A stretch of 64,000 bases of DNA from Methylosinus sp. C49 (GTDB lineage: Bacteria > Pseudomonadota > Alphaproteobacteria > Rhizobiales > Beijerinckiaceae): assembly GCF_009936375.1 (NCBI RefSeq), contig NZ_AP022332.1, positions 1,483,501 to 1,547,500 of the forward strand. Reading direction: 5' to 3'. A program made the position numbers and the translations under genes. Numbering within the stretch: the stretch's first letter is position 1; each line of letters begins with the position of its first letter. The notes below the pieces were generated by a model. That model saw nothing but the letters and a program-made list of their open reading frames with translations. It made no database searches and was not told the DNA's origin. Of this stretch, positions 36,988-48,113 are shown one piece after another.

Positions 36988-37518
36988 ATGCGTAAATCAT
37001 TGGCCGTGGCGGCCCTTTTGACCAATCTCCTCTGCGGCGCGACGGCCGTTCGCGCGGATGCGTCGCTGGAGGATGTCCGCGTCGCGCGACAAGTCATCGA
37101 CGCGCTCCATTTGAGCGATCAAATGGCGGCGATTCTGCCGCAGCTCGTCGACGCCGTGGGGCGCGGGCTCACCGCGCATTATCCCCAGCATGCCCGAGAG
37201 ATTTCCGAGATCTTGCCGCGGCTGAAAGTCAAAGCGGCGGCGCGGATCGACGAATTCATGAGCCTCATGGCCACGGCCTTGGCCCCGAAGCTGTCGTCGA
37301 CGGAGCTGCGCGAGCTGCGGAGCTTCGCCACCGGACCGCGCGACGTCTCGGCGCGCGACGATTTCGCGCGCTCGCCGACAGGAATCAAATTCTTCTCCCT
37401 GCGCGAAGAGTTCAAGCGCGAAATGCGGGAGCGGGGAGAGCAATGGGGCGCGAAAATAGGCCGCGAGGTCGATGAGGAATTCAAGGCCGAGCTGAAGAGC
37501 CGCGGCGTCCATTTATAG
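36988..37518 (+). CDS. Exported DUF2059 protein
   Basis: A 176-residue protein with a signal peptide, MRKSLAVAALLTNLLCGATAVRA, from ATG 36988 (GGAG nine bases upstream). The mature part has the DUF2059 pattern: VRVARQVIDALHLSDQMAAILPQLVDAV near 32-58, ARIDEFMSLMATALAPKLSSTELRELRSFATGP near 88-120, and SPTGIKFFSLREEF. DUF2059 proteins are small periplasmic helical proteins of unknown role. It stands alone between the RND operon and the convergent TPR gene. Confidence 0.85.
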   Translation: MRKSLAVAALLTNLLCGATAVRADASLEDVRVARQVIDALHLSDQMAAILPQLVDAVGRGLTAHYPQHAREISEILPRLKVKAAARIDEFMSLMATALAPKLSSTELRELRSFATGPRDVSARDDFARSPTGIKFFSLREEFKREMRERGEQWGAKIGREVDEEFKAELKSRGVHL

Positions 37519-37623
37519 AAACGTCCAGTCTTTGAAAAAGAATTGCGCCGCGCCTTCGTCGAGAAGGGCGGCGCTGAAACCTCCAGAGAAATATGCGGCT
37601 CGAGGGGAGCGATTCCCGTCCCC

Positions 37624-39453
37624 TCAGCCGCCGTTCTTCTTCTTGCTCTGATCGCTGGCGATGGGCGAGGCGTCGGAGAGGCCCTTGTCGATCTTCTCCA
37701 GGATCTTCGGCAGATCATCGGGATCAGGATTCATGTCGCGCGCGTGATTCCATTGGAAGCGCGCCTCGAGCTTGCGATTGACGCGCCAATAGGCGTCGCC
37801 GAGATGGTCGTTGATGACCGGATCGGAGGGCTTGAGATCGACCGCCTTCTCGAGCTCGCGCACCGCCTCGTCATAGCGGCCGAGCCGGTAATAGGCCCAG
37901 CCGAGACTGTCGACGACATAGCCGTCGCGGGCGCGCAGATCGACGGCGCGGCGCAGCATTTTGAACGCCTCGTCGAGATTGACGCCCTGATCCACCCAGG
38001 AATAGCCGAGGTAGTTCAGGACCAGCGGCTGATCGGGATAGAGCTCCAGCGCCTTTTTGAGATCGGACTCGGCGGTCGGCCAGTTCTTGCGGCGCTCATT
38101 GGCGATGCCGCGATAATAATAGAGCAGCCACTGGCTCTTGTCGGTCTGCGGCTGCAGGTCCAGCACCTTGGTGTAGGTCGTGACCGAATCGGCGAAGAGC
38201 TTGCGCGAGCGCTGAATATTGCCGAGCGCTGTCAGCGCCTCCTGATCCTTGGGATGCTCGACGATCACCGCCTGGAGGTGGTCGGTGGCTTCCTTGGTCT
38301 TGCCGAGCGTCTCCAGCAGCAGCGCCGCCTGCACATCGGCGTTGACGCGCAACGGGCTGTCCTTCGGCACGCTGTCATAGAGATCTATGGCGATCTCCTC
38401 CTGCTTCATGCGCTCATAGATATCGGCGAGCGTGATCGTCGCCAGCGCATTGTTCGGCGCGAGGAAGAGTGAGAGGCGCAGATAGATCAGCGAGGCGAGC
38501 TCGTCGCCCTGGCGGCCGCCGATCGCGCCGAGACCATAGAGAACCTCGGCCGCGCCGGCGTCGGCGTCGCGCACGAAGGGGGCGAGCGGCTTGCCCGCGT
38601 CTATGTCGGCGATCGCTGCGGTGACGATGGGATGACGCGGGGCGAGATCGTCGAAGGCGCGATAGACGCGGCGCGCCTCCTCGCGGCTGCCGTGGGTGAC
38701 GAGGAAACGCCCATAAGCGTCGACGAGGCGCAGCGTGTTGCGCTCGGACCCATAGGCGGATTTGAAGCGCTTTGTCGCCTCCGCCTTGTCGCCATTCTTG
38801 GCCGCGTCGACGATGAGCGCCGCATGATAGTCGCGGAAGACGGCGAAGGCGTCTTCCTTCAGCTTGTCGGCCGTGGCCAGCGCTTGGCGGGTCTCGCCGG
38901 CGCCCGCATAGGCCCAGGCGGTGAGCAGCGTGGAGGTGACGTCATGCTTGCGGTCGAGGCCGCCCTTGGCGAGGACGGCGCGCGCCTTGGCGAATTTCTT
39001 GGCCTTTATCGCCTCGACGCCGAGCGTCAGATTGGCGAGGCCATTGTTTTTGTCGAAGGTCGCGACGCGGGCGGCGAGGGCGAAGGCCTCCTGCATATTG
39101 CCATTGGCGAGAGCGGCGACGAAGGCGCGCTCGGTCAGCTCGCGATTGCGCGGATCATTGCGCAGCGCCTCGCGGAAAAATGTGGATGCGGCCAGCGTGT
39201 CGCGTTCCGCTCCGGCGACGATGGCGGCGAGATAATTGCCGGACGCGCTCTCGCCGACCTCGAAGGGCGTGGCGATAGAGAGAGTCGATTCGCGGGCATG
39301 AGCCGAGCCCTCGCCGACGAAGGAGACTTTGCCGGCAAAATCATCGACGCCGAGCGAAAGCGCGCAAAACGCCGCGGCGGCATAGGCCGCTCGGGTCGAG
39401 AAAGAGCGAACGCGGCGCCGTCTCGGCGCATCGGACGAGAAGAATCTGTTCAC
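37624..39453 (-). CDS. TPR-repeat protein, secreted or periplasmic
   Basis: A 609-residue protein made mostly of tetratricopeptide repeats. It has an N-terminal export-type segment ([18 protein letters not shown] near 21-38) preceded by an Arg-rich stretch. At least eight TPR units are visible through the middle and C-terminal half, including [62 protein letters not shown] and [20 protein letters not shown]. The ends are low complexity ([10 protein letters not shown]). Such proteins act as protein-protein scaffolds in outer-membrane or polysaccharide processes; the partner here is unknown. It lies after sucC on the same strand, where sucD would be expected, but shares no obvious function with it. 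Confidence 0.88.
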   Translation of the reverse strand: MNRFFSSDAPRRRRVRSFSTRAAYAAAAFCALSLGVDDFAGKVSFVGEGSAHARESTLSIATPFEVGESASGNYLAAIVAGAERDTLAASTFFREALRNDPRNRELTERAFVAALANGNMQEAFALAARVATFDKNNGLANLTLGVEAIKAKKFAKARAVLAKGGLDRKHDVTSTLLTAWAYAGAGETRQALATADKLKEDAFAVFRDYHAALIVDAAKNGDKAEATKRFKSAYGSERNTLRLVDAYGRFLVTHGSREEARRVYRAFDDLAPRHPIVTAAIADIDAGKPLAPFVRDADAGAAEVLYGLGAIGGRQGDELASLIYLRLSLFLAPNNALATITLADIYERMKQEEIAIDLYDSVPKDSPLRVNADVQAALLLETLGKTKEATDHLQAVIVEHPKDQEALTALGNIQRSRKLFADSVTTYTKVLDLQPQTDKSQWLLYYYRGIANERRKNWPTAESDLKKALELYPDQPLVLNYLGYSWVDQGVNLDEAFKMLRRAVDLRARDGYVVDSLGWAYYRLGRYDEAVRELEKAVDLKPSDPVINDHLGDAYWRVNRKLEARFQWNHARDMNPDPDDLPKILEKIDKGLSDASPIASDQSKKKNGG

Positions 39454-39614
39454 GTGCTGTTTCCCGCAATCGGCCGCAGCGGCGCGGCGCCGGCGCGCCC
39501 CGAAAGAGGCCGCCGAGCGCCACCATCATGCGGGAAGATGGCTGTTTTGAGCCGCCCCCGCAAGTGCGAAATATCCCAACGGGAGAAGCCGCCTCTTGTC
39601 GCGAAAGCGTCGCG

Positions 39615-40814
39615 TCAGCTCCGTCCGCGCACGGCGGCGACGATCTTCTGCGCGGCGTCGTCGAGATCGTCGGCGGGGATCACATCGAGGCCCGAGCTGG
39701 AAATAATTTCCTTGCCGAGATCGACATTGGTGCCCTCGAGACGCACCACCAGCGGCACGGCGAGGCCCACTTCCTTCACCGCGGCGATAACGCCCTCGGC
39801 GATGACGTCGCAGCGCATGATGCCGCCGAAGATGTTGACGAGAATGCCCTTCACCTTCGGGTCGGCGGTGATGATCTTGAAGGCGGCCGTCACCTTCTCC
39901 TTGGTGGCGCCGCCGCCGACGTCGAGGAAGTTGGCGGGATTCTCGCCATAGAGCTTGATGATGTCCATCGTCGCCATTGCGAGGCCGGCGCCATTCACCA
40001 TGCAGCCGATGGTGCCGTCGAGCGCGATATAGGCCAGCTCATATTTGGAGGCCTCGATCTCCTTCTCGTCCTCCTCGGTCTTGTCGCGCAGCGCGACCAC
40101 ATCGGGATGACGATAGAGCGCGTTGTCGTCGAAGGAGATCTTCGCGTCGAGGCAGCGCAGCTTCCCGTCCTTGGTGACGATCAGCGGATTGATCTCGAGC
40201 AGCTCCATATCCTTGGCGACAAAGGCCGAGAACAGGCGCTCGGTGAGCGAGACCGCCTCCTTCACCAGCGGGCCGGTGAGGCCGAGCGCGTCGGCGACGC
40301 GGCGGCCGTGATGCGGCAGAACGCCGGTCGCCGGATCGACGGCGAAAGTCACGATCTTCTCGGGCGTCGCATGGGCGACGGCCTCGATATCCGTGCCGCC
40401 CTCGGTGGAGACGACGAAGGAGACGCGCGACGTGGCGCGATCGATCAGCAGCGAGAGATAGAATTCCTTGTCGATATCGGCCCCGTCCTCGATATAGAGG
40501 CGGTTGACCTGCTTGCCGGCCTCGCCCGTCTGCACCGTGACCAGCGTCGAGCCCAGCATCTCCTTGGCGAAGGTCTCGACCTCGTCGAGCGAGCGGGCGA
40601 GGCGTACGCCGCCCTTCTCGCCGGCCGAAGCCTCCTTGAACTTGCCCTTGCCGCGGCCGCCGGCGTGGATCTGCGCCTTGACGACATAGACGGGGCCGGG
40701 CAGGCCGCTCGCGGCCTGGCGCGCCTCGTCGGCGGCGAGCGCCGGAGCGCCTTCGGCGACCGGGGCGCCGAACTCACGCAGGATGGCTTTGGCCTGATAT
40801 TCGTGGATGTTCAT
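39615..40814 (-). CDS. sucC: Succinyl-CoA synthetase beta subunit
   Basis: Subunit of the citric-acid-cycle enzyme that couples succinyl-CoA hydrolysis to nucleotide triphosphate synthesis. The 399 residues start with the canonical [19 protein letters not shown] and include the ATP-grasp segment [52 protein letters not shown] (in pieces), [16 protein letters not shown] and [17 protein letters not shown]. It follows mdh with a 77-base gap. sucD, which normally follows directly, is absent: the next gene is a TPR protein. The related malate-CoA ligase MtkA has a similar sequence; the mdh neighbour favours SucC. Confidence 0.92.
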   Translation of the reverse strand: MNIHEYQAKAILREFGAPVAEGAPALAADEARQAASGLPGPVYVVKAQIHAGGRGKGKFKEASAGEKGGVRLARSLDEVETFAKEMLGSTLVTVQTGEAGKQVNRLYIEDGADIDKEFYLSLLIDRATSRVSFVVSTEGGTDIEAVAHATPEKIVTFAVDPATGVLPHHGRRVADALGLTGPLVKEAVSLTERLFSAFVAKDMELLEINPLIVTKDGKLRCLDAKISFDDNALYRHPDVVALRDKTEEDEKEIEASKYELAYIALDGTIGCMVNGAGLAMATMDIIKLYGENPANFLDVGGGATKEKVTAAFKIITADPKVKGILVNIFGGIMRCDVIAEGVIAAVKEVGLAVPLVVRLEGTNVDLGKEIISSSGLDVIPADDLDDAAQKIVAAVRGRS

Positions 40815-40891
40815 TTCTCACCGATCCTGATTGCGACCTCACGTCGCGACAACGCGCCCCTCGCCGGGGGCGGAAACGGGGCTCAGCGCGC

Positions 40892-42455
<1,564 letters not shown>

Positions 42456-42456
<1 letters not shown>

Positions 42457-42743
42457 CAGAGCTCGGCCCCCACCACACGCTTCCAAGGCTTCACCTCGAC
42501 GCTCGCGAACAGCCCGGCCTTCGCGTAAGGGTCCTCGGCGAGCAGAGCCTGCGCCGCCGCCGCATCCGCCGCCTCGACGATCAGCAGCGAGCCGACGGGC
42601 TTCTCGGCCGAATCGAGAAACGGCCCGCCGAGCTTCACCTGCGCCGCATTGGCGGCGAGAAAGGCGAGATGCGCCTCGCGGGTGGCGAGCCGAAGCTCGA
42701 CATGGTTCGGCTTGTCCAGGCAGAGAGCGGCGAAGAGCGGCAA
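42456..42743 (-). CDS. YciI-like protein
   Basis: A small ferredoxin-fold protein of the YciI family, of unknown enzymatic role. The conserved pattern is LPLFAALCLDKPNHVELRLATREAHLAFL, then KLGGPFLDSAEKPVGSLLIVEAADAAAAQALLAEDPYAKAGLFASVEVKPW. I start at TTG 42743 (ACGAGG four bases upstream), giving about 95 residues, the normal size. The alternative TTG 42812 adds a Ser/Ala-rich leader. There is no good ATG. It is coupled to the EVE-domain gene. Its start marks the right edge of host-like sequence before the AT-rich cassette. Confidence 0.82.
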
Positions 42744-42935
42744 AGCGGCCTCGTGAAAAAAGGGGGAAGCGACGGCGGGGCTTTGTTTCTCAGAGTGAGC
42801 GCTCGTGGTCAACCCAGGTTCAACCCGCTCCAGTGTGGCTCCGACCGTCTAGCGTATACTGTACCTTGAAATGTGCCCAGCGATACGGCAGATTGGGGTA
42901 GTGTTACAGACTGGGGTTGATTTTGGGAGTTTCAG

Positions 42936-43787
42936 GTGGCTGGCAAAGTTGTATCTGTATTAAATATGAAAGGGGGCGTAGGAAAGACCACGGTTTCTGC
43001 CCACGTTCTACCGTATTTTTTCTTTTCAAAGAAGAAGGCGGTTCTTTTGGTGGATCTAGATCCGCAATTTAATTTGACACAGACACTGATGCCGCGGCGA
43101 GATTATGAGAAGTACAAGGCTGCTAATAGAACTATTTTCAGTGCGATGGAGCCTCCATCGGGCGTGGGGCTTCTCGATGTAAACGTTGCAGATGCCCCTG
43201 TGCCCAAGGCGTGGGATTTAGCTCCCCGTCTCCGAGAGTACGATGATGGTTTCGTGGACTTAGTATTAGGTGATTTCGATCTTGTAAAATACAGCCTCAT
43301 TCCGGAAAAGCATAAGCTTGATAAGGTAGCCACAAGATTCTTAAAATTTGTTGGGCAAGCGAAAGACGATTATGATTTAATTGTAATAGACTGCAACCCG
43401 AGCAGTTCATTCATAACGCAATGCGCGCTGCAGGCTTGTAGCGCATTATTAGTTCCGATTAAGGCGGAGACCTACTCGTTACTCGGCCTTGAACTCCTTG
43501 CAAAATATGTCAATGAAATGCCTCTAATTTATCCGAAGCCTTCCATGTCCGTGCTGATAAATGCAGGGCCTACGGCCGAAATTACAGCTTTGACCGAAAA
43601 TGAGCTTCGTGGGCATAAAACGTTTGGGCCTACTGTATTGGCAAATCATTTACCATATTCCAGACTTCTTGCTGCTAAGCCTGGGGAAATTGGGTTTGCG
43701 ACAAAAAAAGGAAAGCCATACAGCTACGATCTGGGGTTTCGCTTTACAAGCATTGTTGACGAGCTAGCGCAGAGGTGGGGGCTATGA
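42936..43787 (+). CDS. ParA/MinD-family P-loop ATPase, AT-rich cassette
   Basis: A 283-residue ATPase of the ParA/MinD/Soj family. It has the deviant Walker A motif KGGVGKTT at 12-19 (with the signature first Lys), VLLVDLDPQFNLTQTL as switch I (about 36-51) and a Walker B region YDLIVIDCNPSSSF near 145-158. The long insert after Walker A (LMPRRDYEKYKAANRTIFSAM) resembles ParA proteins that act as accessory or defence-type ATPases more than chromosomal Soj. No ParB or parS is seen. The GTG start has GGGAG seven bases upstream, and TATACT at 42855-42860 is a possible -10. It overlaps the next gene by four bases. Codon use is AT-rich, unlike the host, so acquired. Confidence 0.88.
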   Translation: MAGKVVSVLNMKGGVGKTTVSAHVLPYFFFSKKKAVLLVDLDPQFNLTQTLMPRRDYEKYKAANRTIFSAMEPPSGVGLLDVNVADAPVPKAWDLAPRLREYDDGFVDLVLGDFDLVKYSLIPEKHKLDKVATRFLKFVGQAKDDYDLIVIDCNPSSSFITQCALQACSALLVPIKAETYSLLGLELLAKYVNEMPLIYPKPSMSVLINAGPTAEITALTENELRGHKTFGPTVLANHLPYSRLLAAKPGEIGFATKKGKPYSYDLGFRFTSIVDELAQRWGL

Positions 43788-44251
43788 GTCAGCGCAACAT
43801 AGATAGGATGCTCCACCTCCTGGTTGGAACCGGGTGGTCTGAAAAGGTCATACGAGAGGTCGTGCATGAAATCCAACAATGGGGAGCTGAGAAAGTCGTG
43901 TTGGAGGTTAAGCGACTCAAAGCTGGTCCGGGGCAGTCTCGGCCGATTAATGAAAAGAACTCAGTTGCCGATGACGCCGAAGCCTTAGAGAAGGCCATAG
44001 CGATTTTGCGTACGGTCAGAAATATTAGTACCTCGGCTCTAATTGAGGTGCTCTGGAAGTCGGTCAAAACCGAGTGGCCCGAAGCTCCGCTTGAGGAGTT
44101 TCGAGAAAAAGAGGGGCTGCGCCGTTGGTTAACTCAAGTAGAAAAAATTATAGGGCCGAGTGAGCTACTTCATCATGCAACTCTGGTTCGGAATACCCTA
44201 ATACATAGGGCTCCTGATGGTTGGTCGATAAGAGACGATGATGCCAAATAA
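43784..44251 (+). CDS. Unknown helical protein of the ParA-led cassette
   Basis: I do not recognise this 155-residue protein. The start ATG 43784 overlaps the ParA-like stop by four bases (ATGA), so it is translationally coupled. It is predicted mostly alpha-helical and charged (QRNIDRMLHLLVGTGWSEKV, VVHEIQQWGAEKVVLEVKRL), with no Cys pair, signal or membrane segment. The C-terminal part SELLHHATLVRNTLIHRAPDGW contains a RNTxxH string (RNTLIH) resembling the Rx4-6H motif of HEPN RNases, which could be a weak hint of an RNase or toxin fold; this is speculation. It overlaps the following gene by 14 bases. AT-rich. Confidence 0.75.
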   Translation: MSQRNIDRMLHLLVGTGWSEKVIREVVHEIQQWGAEKVVLEVKRLKAGPGQSRPINEKNSVADDAEALEKAIAILRTVRNISTSALIEVLWKSVKTEWPEAPLEEFREKEGLRRWLTQVEKIIGPSELLHHATLVRNTLIHRAPDGWSIRDDDAK

Positions 44252-44939
44252 TTCGCAGGATGCTCTTGAGTATTTTAAGAATAAGATCGATATTTGTTTT
44301 GCAGACAATAGTCAATTCGTTGTTGATCGGATAGAGTCGGATGCCGTTCTTATTCTGACTTGGACTCAATACCTTGAGGCTAATCGATCTAACCATTTCG
44401 CTGACAATCTTATTCGGTCTGTGCGTTCGGAGGTTATAGAGGCGGCAGGATATCTGAGTATAGGTCTGGTGAGGCCGGCGTTATATGCGCTTCGACTGCA
44501 GATTGAGTCGATGCTCGCGTGGGTTTATTTTAATGACCATAAGGTGGAATGGCTACATACGATTAATACAGATCATGATTTTCCGATGAGGGCGCAAAAT
44601 CTGAAATATCTCAGCACATTTTCGGCTCGTTATTCAGCGCGTTTTAAGCTGTTAGAAGAGGCGAGGACACGTAAGGTAAAAGAGCCTTATGCGCTTTTAT
44701 GTACGCATGTCCATGCGACTTGTATTCCAGCAATGCCATCTTATGCAGATTTTGGTGCTCTAGTGAATAGTAAGTCAGAAATATCCGATTGTATTGATCT
44801 AGTTGCGGCTGTGTCTGAGTATTTGAGTGATGTCTTGTCCGCCTGGTATGCAGACGCTTGGCATGATTTTCCTCCTGTAATTAAGTCGCGGATCGAGGCT
44901 CGTTTGGGCCAAAGTGACCTCAAAAAATTTTGTGTTTAA
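44238..44939 (+). CDS. Unknown helical protein of the ParA-led cassette
   Basis: I do not recognise this 233-residue protein. Start ATG 44238 or 44241 (MMPNNSQD), overlapping the previous gene by 11-14 bases, so all three genes form one coupled unit. It is alpha-helical, soluble and rich in aromatic residues, with segments such as SVRSEVIEAAGYLSIGLVRPALYALRLQIES and LSTFSARYSARFKLLEEARTR. This pattern resembles the helical partner proteins seen near phage-defence ATPases (for example DUF5677-like), but I see no firm signature. Codon use is AT-rich, unlike rpsB just downstream. A short direct repeat (AATCCTGAAA twice) follows its stop. Confidence 0.72.
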   Translation: MMPNNSQDALEYFKNKIDICFADNSQFVVDRIESDAVLILTWTQYLEANRSNHFADNLIRSVRSEVIEAAGYLSIGLVRPALYALRLQIESMLAWVYFNDHKVEWLHTINTDHDFPMRAQNLKYLSTFSARYSARFKLLEEARTRKVKEPYALLCTHVHATCIPAMPSYADFGALVNSKSEISDCIDLVAAVSEYLSDVLSAWYADAWHDFPPVIKSRIEARLGQSDLKKFCV

Positions 44940-44962
44940 ATCCTGAAATTTGAATCCTGAAA
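44939..44962 (+). repeat. Short direct repeat AATCCTGAAA x2 at cassette end
   Basis: Two copies of AATCCTGAAA, four bases apart, right at the stop of the last cassette gene, where AT-rich sequence gives way to the GC-rich rpsB leader. It could be a relic of an insertion or recombination, but is short enough to be chance. No matching copy was seen at the left edge near 42830-42935. Confidence 0.3.
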
Positions 44963-45142
44963 GATGTGCTTCCCGTATTTTTTCTCCCTCCCACCCCGCT
45001 TGCCTCCACCGCCGTTCTCGCCTATAAGCCGCGCCATCCCACAGGCGAAAGTCTTACGGTTCCTGCTACAAGGCGCCGTTCCGGTGGCCGGTTCTCCGGC
45101 TTCTCCATGCTTTCGCCGAGGCTAGAACCGGAGAAGATGACA

Positions 45143-46201
45143 ATGGCGATTCCTGATTTCACGATGCGCGGCCTGCTCGAGTCCGGCGCTCATTTCGGCC
45201 ACCAGTCGCATCGCTGGAACCCGAAGATGGCTCCCTATATCTTCGGCGCGCGCAACAACATCCATATCATCGACCTCGCCCAGACGGTGCCGCTGCTGCA
45301 TCAGGCTCTGAAGGTCGTCTCCGACACTGTGGCGCGCGGTGGCCGCGTGCTCTTCGTCGGCACCAAGCGTCAGGCGCAGGATCAGATCGCCGACGCCGCC
45401 AAGCGCAGCGCGCAATATTTCATCAACTCCCGTTGGCTGGGCGGCACGCTCACCAATTGGAAGACCATCTCCGGCTCCATTCAGCGCCTGCGCAAGCTCG
45501 ACGAGCAGCTCGGCGCCGGCGCCGCGGGCGTCACCAAGAAAGAGCGTCTGCTGCTCACCCGCGAGCGCGACAAGCTCGAGAAGGCGCTGGGCGGCATCAA
45601 GGACATGGGCGGCACGCCCGATCTCATCTTCGTGATCGACACCAATAAGGAGCAGCTGGCGATCAAGGAGGCCAACCGCCTGAAGATCCCGGTGGTGGCG
45701 ATCCTCGACACCAATTGCGATCCGGACGGCATCACCTTCCCGATCCCGGGCAACGACGACGCTGGCCGCGCCATCGCGCTCTATTGCGATCTCATCGCCC
45801 GCGCGGCGATCGACGGCATCTCGCGCAGCCAGGGCCTCTCGGGCCTCGATGTCGGCGCCTTGGAGCAGCCGACGGCGGAGCCGGCGCTCGGCCGCGTCCA
45901 CACGGATCTGCGCTCGGCCGATGAAGTGGTCGCCGATGCGGCCGCCGCCGATGTCGAGATCGCGCTCGAGCCCTTCGAGCTGCTCGCCGCTCCGCGCGGC
46001 GCCCCTGACGATCTCGCCAAGCTGCATGGCGTCGGCCCGCAGCTGGTCAAGAAGCTCAATGACGGCGGCATCTTCCATTATTGGCAGATCGCGGCCATGG
46101 CGCCGGCCGATGTCGAGAAGCTCGATCAGGACCTCAAGCTCAACGGCCGCATCGCCCGCGACGGCTGGGTCGATCAGGCGCGCTCGCTGGCCTCGGCCTG
46201 A
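45143..46201 (+). CDS. rpsB: 30S ribosomal protein S2
   Basis: Small-subunit ribosomal protein. I start at ATG 45143 ([19 protein letters not shown]) with GGAG nine bases upstream; ATG 45137 is too close to it. The first 240 residues are classical S2 ([68 protein letters not shown]). The protein is 352 residues long, about 110 more than E. coli S2. The extra C-terminus ends in [27 protein letters not shown], a helix-hairpin-helix-like module common in Hyphomicrobiales. tsf follows after 190 bases. Confidence 0.98.
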   Translation: MAIPDFTMRGLLESGAHFGHQSHRWNPKMAPYIFGARNNIHIIDLAQTVPLLHQALKVVSDTVARGGRVLFVGTKRQAQDQIADAAKRSAQYFINSRWLGGTLTNWKTISGSIQRLRKLDEQLGAGAAGVTKKERLLLTRERDKLEKALGGIKDMGGTPDLIFVIDTNKEQLAIKEANRLKIPVVAILDTNCDPDGITFPIPGNDDAGRAIALYCDLIARAAIDGISRSQGLSGLDVGALEQPTAEPALGRVHTDLRSADEVVADAAAADVEIALEPFELLAAPRGAPDDLAKLHGVGPQLVKKLNDGGIFHYWQIAAMAPADVEKLDQDLKLNGRIARDGWVDQARSLASA

Positions 46202-46210
46202 TTTCGCGCC

Positions 46211-46314
46211 AGAGCGCTTTCCGATCGAACGGAATCGTTCGATCGATCAGAATTCGCTCCCAAATAGAGAAATGAGAGCGTCATCCGATCCCGATTGGAT
46301 CGGATGACGCTCTA
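46211..46314 (+). repeat. Dispersed ~104-bp hairpin repeat, copy B
   Basis: Near-identical to the copy at 29380-29482. It starts ten bases after the rpsB stop. It holds a perfect 10-bp stem CGATCGAACG/CGTTCGATCG with loop GAAT (46221-46244) and a perfect 16-bp stem GAGCGTCATCCGATCC/GGATCGGATGACGCTC with loop CGATT (46275-46311). The two copies show one compensatory pair change. Confidence 0.8.
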
Positions 46315-46340
46315 GCGTCACATTCACGAAAGATTATCGC

Positions 46341-46362
46341 GCCGGCTCCCAAAGGGGCCGGC
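46341..46362 (+). terminator. Hairpin in rpsB-tsf gap (attenuator or processing site)
   Basis: GCCGGCTCC pairs with GGGGCCGGC (one T-G wobble) around CAAA, a strong nine-pair stem 29 bases before the tsf start. No T tract follows, so it may modulate rather than end transcription. rpsB-tsf attenuators are known in other bacteria, but homology is not claimed. Confidence 0.4.
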
Positions 46363-46391
46363 GTTAGCTCTAGCTAGAGGTGTCTAACCCC

Positions 46392-47315
46392 ATGGCCCAG
46401 ATCACCGCCGCTCTCGTCAAGGAACTGCGCGAGAGCACGGGCGCCGGCATGATGGATTGCAAGGCCGCCCTCAACGAGACCAATGGCGATATCGAGGCGG
46501 CCGTCGATTGGCTGCGCAAGAAGGGCCTCTCCAAGGCCGCCAAAAAGTCCGGCCGCGTGGCCGCCGAGGGTCTCGTCGCCGCGATCGTCGAGGACGGCGT
46601 CGGCGTCGTCGTCGAGGTGAACTCCGAGACCGACTTCGTCGCCCGCAACGACGACTTCCAGAAGCTCGTCAACAATATCGCCCGCGTCGCTCTGGAGACT
46701 GGCGCGACCAGCGCCGAGGAACTCGCCGGCAAGCCCTATCCGGGCGGCGGCGTCGTCTCCGAGGCGATCACCACCGGCATCGCGACCATCGGCGAGAATC
46801 TGACGCTGCGCCGCGTCGCGCCGCTGAAGGTGGAGGGCGCGGTCAATCGTTACGTCCACACGCAGATCGCGGACGGACTCGGCAAGATCGCGGTGATCGT
46901 GGCGCTCGAATCCAAGGGTGACAAGGAGGTCCTGTCGACTCTCGCGCGTCAGATCGCCATGCATGTCGCCTCTGCCAATCCGTTGGCGCTCGACGCCTCC
47001 GGCCTCGATCCGGCGACGGTGGAGCGCGAGAAGGCGCTGCTCGCCGAGAAGAATGCGGGCAAGCCGGCCAATGTGCTGGAGAAGATCATCGATTCGGGCC
47101 TCAAGACCTATTACAAGGAGGTCCTGCTGCTCGATCAGGTCTCGAACCATCCCGATCACGGCGGCAAGACCATCACCCAGACGCTCAAGGAGCATGAGGG
47201 CAAGGCCGGGGCGCCGATCACGCTCAAGGGCTTCGTCCGCTATGCGCTCGGCGAGGGCATAGAGAAAGAGACCAGCGATTTCGCCGCGGAAGTGGCTGCT
47301 GCCGCCAAGGGCTGA
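46392..47315 (+). CDS. tsf: Translation elongation factor Ts
   Basis: Guanine-nucleotide exchange factor for EF-Tu. It has 307 residues starting [24 protein letters not shown] at ATG 46392; an upstream GTG at 46380 would add only four residues. The TDFV motif, which inserts into EF-Tu, is in [12 protein letters not shown] near 77-88. The UBA-like N-terminal domain (1-55) contains [17 protein letters not shown]. Later segments are [23 protein letters not shown] and [13 protein letters not shown]. It follows rpsB as usual. Confidence 0.98.
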   Translation: MAQITAALVKELRESTGAGMMDCKAALNETNGDIEAAVDWLRKKGLSKAAKKSGRVAAEGLVAAIVEDGVGVVVEVNSETDFVARNDDFQKLVNNIARVALETGATSAEELAGKPYPGGGVVSEAITTGIATIGENLTLRRVAPLKVEGAVNRYVHTQIADGLGKIAVIVALESKGDKEVLSTLARQIAMHVASANPLALDASGLDPATVEREKALLAEKNAGKPANVLEKIIDSGLKTYYKEVLLLDQVSNHPDHGGKTITQTLKEHEGKAGAPITLKGFVRYALGEGIEKETSDFAAEVAAAAKG

Positions 47316-47331
47316 TCGCATCTGTCAAATC

Positions 47332-47353
47332 CCCGGCCGCTGCGGCGGCCGGG
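47332..47353 (+). terminator. GC-rich hairpin after tsf
   Basis: CCCGGCCGC/GCGGCCGGG, nine perfect pairs with loop TGCG, 16 bases after the tsf stop. No T tract follows; the true terminator is probably the next hairpin at 47387-47425. Confidence 0.35.
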
Positions 47354-47386
47354 AGCCGGTCTCCGGCGCAACTGGTCTTCCTGAAG

Positions 47387-47425
47387 AAAAAGGCGAAGCG
47401 GACCGAGGGTCGCTTCGCCTTTTTT
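47387..47425. terminator. Bidirectional Rho-independent terminator, tsf and porin
   Basis: AAAAAGGCGAAGCG and CGCTTCGCCTTTTTT form a perfect 14-bp stem around a ten-base loop, with a T run on both strands. It lies between the tsf stop (plus strand) and the porin stop at 47487 (minus strand), so it can end both transcripts. Confidence 0.8.
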
Positions 47426-47486
47426 GCTTTTATGCCTGCCGTCCGACTTCCGCATGGCCCCTGAGAGAGGCCATGCGTCGTTCCGA

Positions 47487-48113
47487 CTAGAACAGGTTGA
47501 AGTGGTAGTTGATGCCGGCGCGGACCGTGTGGAACTTGGCGCGCTGCGGACCGAAGGCGAAGCCGCCATCGTTGGTGAGATCGGTGTAGAGATATTCGAC
47601 CTTGGCCGACCAGTTCGGCAGGAAGGCGTATTCCACGCCGCCGCCAGCGGTCCAGCCGGTGCGAGTGTCGCTGCCGAAGGGCGTGTTCAGCTCGCCATAG
47701 GCGAAGCCGCCCGTGCCATAGACGAAGAGCTTCGACTCGAGCAGAGCGAAGCCGGCGCGGCCGCGCACAGTGCCGAACCAGGGCAGGCTGGCGTTGCCGA
47801 AGCCATTGTTGGAGCGCAGGCTCGTGCCCTGGAAGTCGGTCTCGAGGCCGACCACGAAGAGCGGCGAGATCTGGTAGTTGTAGCCGATCTGGCCGCCGCC
47901 CACGACGCCGCTGACGTCGCCGCCGAAGCTATTGTCCGCCTTGAAGCCGCCGCCGACATTGAGGCCGACATAGGCGCCCGTCCAGGAAAAGACCGGCGGC
48001 GGCGGCGCGAAAGCCGGCGCATCCTTGCGGTAGGGCAGGTCGGCGGCGTGAGCGGCGCCGACGGAGAGAGCGGCGGCGACCGCGAGAGCCGAAAGGCTGG
48101 TCTTGATATGCAT
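47487..48113 (-). CDS. Omp25/31-like outer-membrane beta-barrel protein
   Basis: A 208-residue small outer-membrane protein of the Omp25/31 group found across Hyphomicrobiales. It has an N-terminal signal, MHIKTSLSALAVAAALSVGAAHA (cleavage after AHA), the conserved opening YRKDAPAFAPPPPVFSWTGAYVGLNVGGGF, and alternating barrel strands with the family block ARVGFA-like RGRAGFALLESKLFVYGTGGFAYG. The C-terminal strand ends FHTVRAGINYHFNLF with terminal Phe. The start follows GGAGG. It is separate from neighbours, with its own terminator. Confidence 0.92.
   Translation of the reverse strand: MHIKTSLSALAVAAALSVGAAHAADLPYRKDAPAFAPPPPVFSWTGAYVGLNVGGGFKADNSFGGDVSGVVGGGQIGYNYQISPLFVVGLETDFQGTSLRSNNGFGNASLPWFGTVRGRAGFALLESKLFVYGTGGFAYGELNTPFGSDTRTGWTAGGGVEYAFLPNWSAKVEYLYTDLTNDGGFAFGPQRAKFHTVRAGINYHFNLF

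Noticed and set aside
34530-37097. 855-codon open frame on the minus strand opposite the RND pump
   Set aside because: Antisense shadow of the pump; the translation is Arg/Asp/His-rich without domains.
42836-44962. Plasmid partition locus as reading for the ParA-like gene
   Set aside because: No ParB-like protein or parS-type repeats accompany it, and it sits among chromosomal housekeeping genes.
42813-44962. Direct repeats flanking the AT-rich cassette as attachment sites
   Set aside because: Only a 10-base repeat pair at the right end was found; no match at the left edge, so no att site is claimed.
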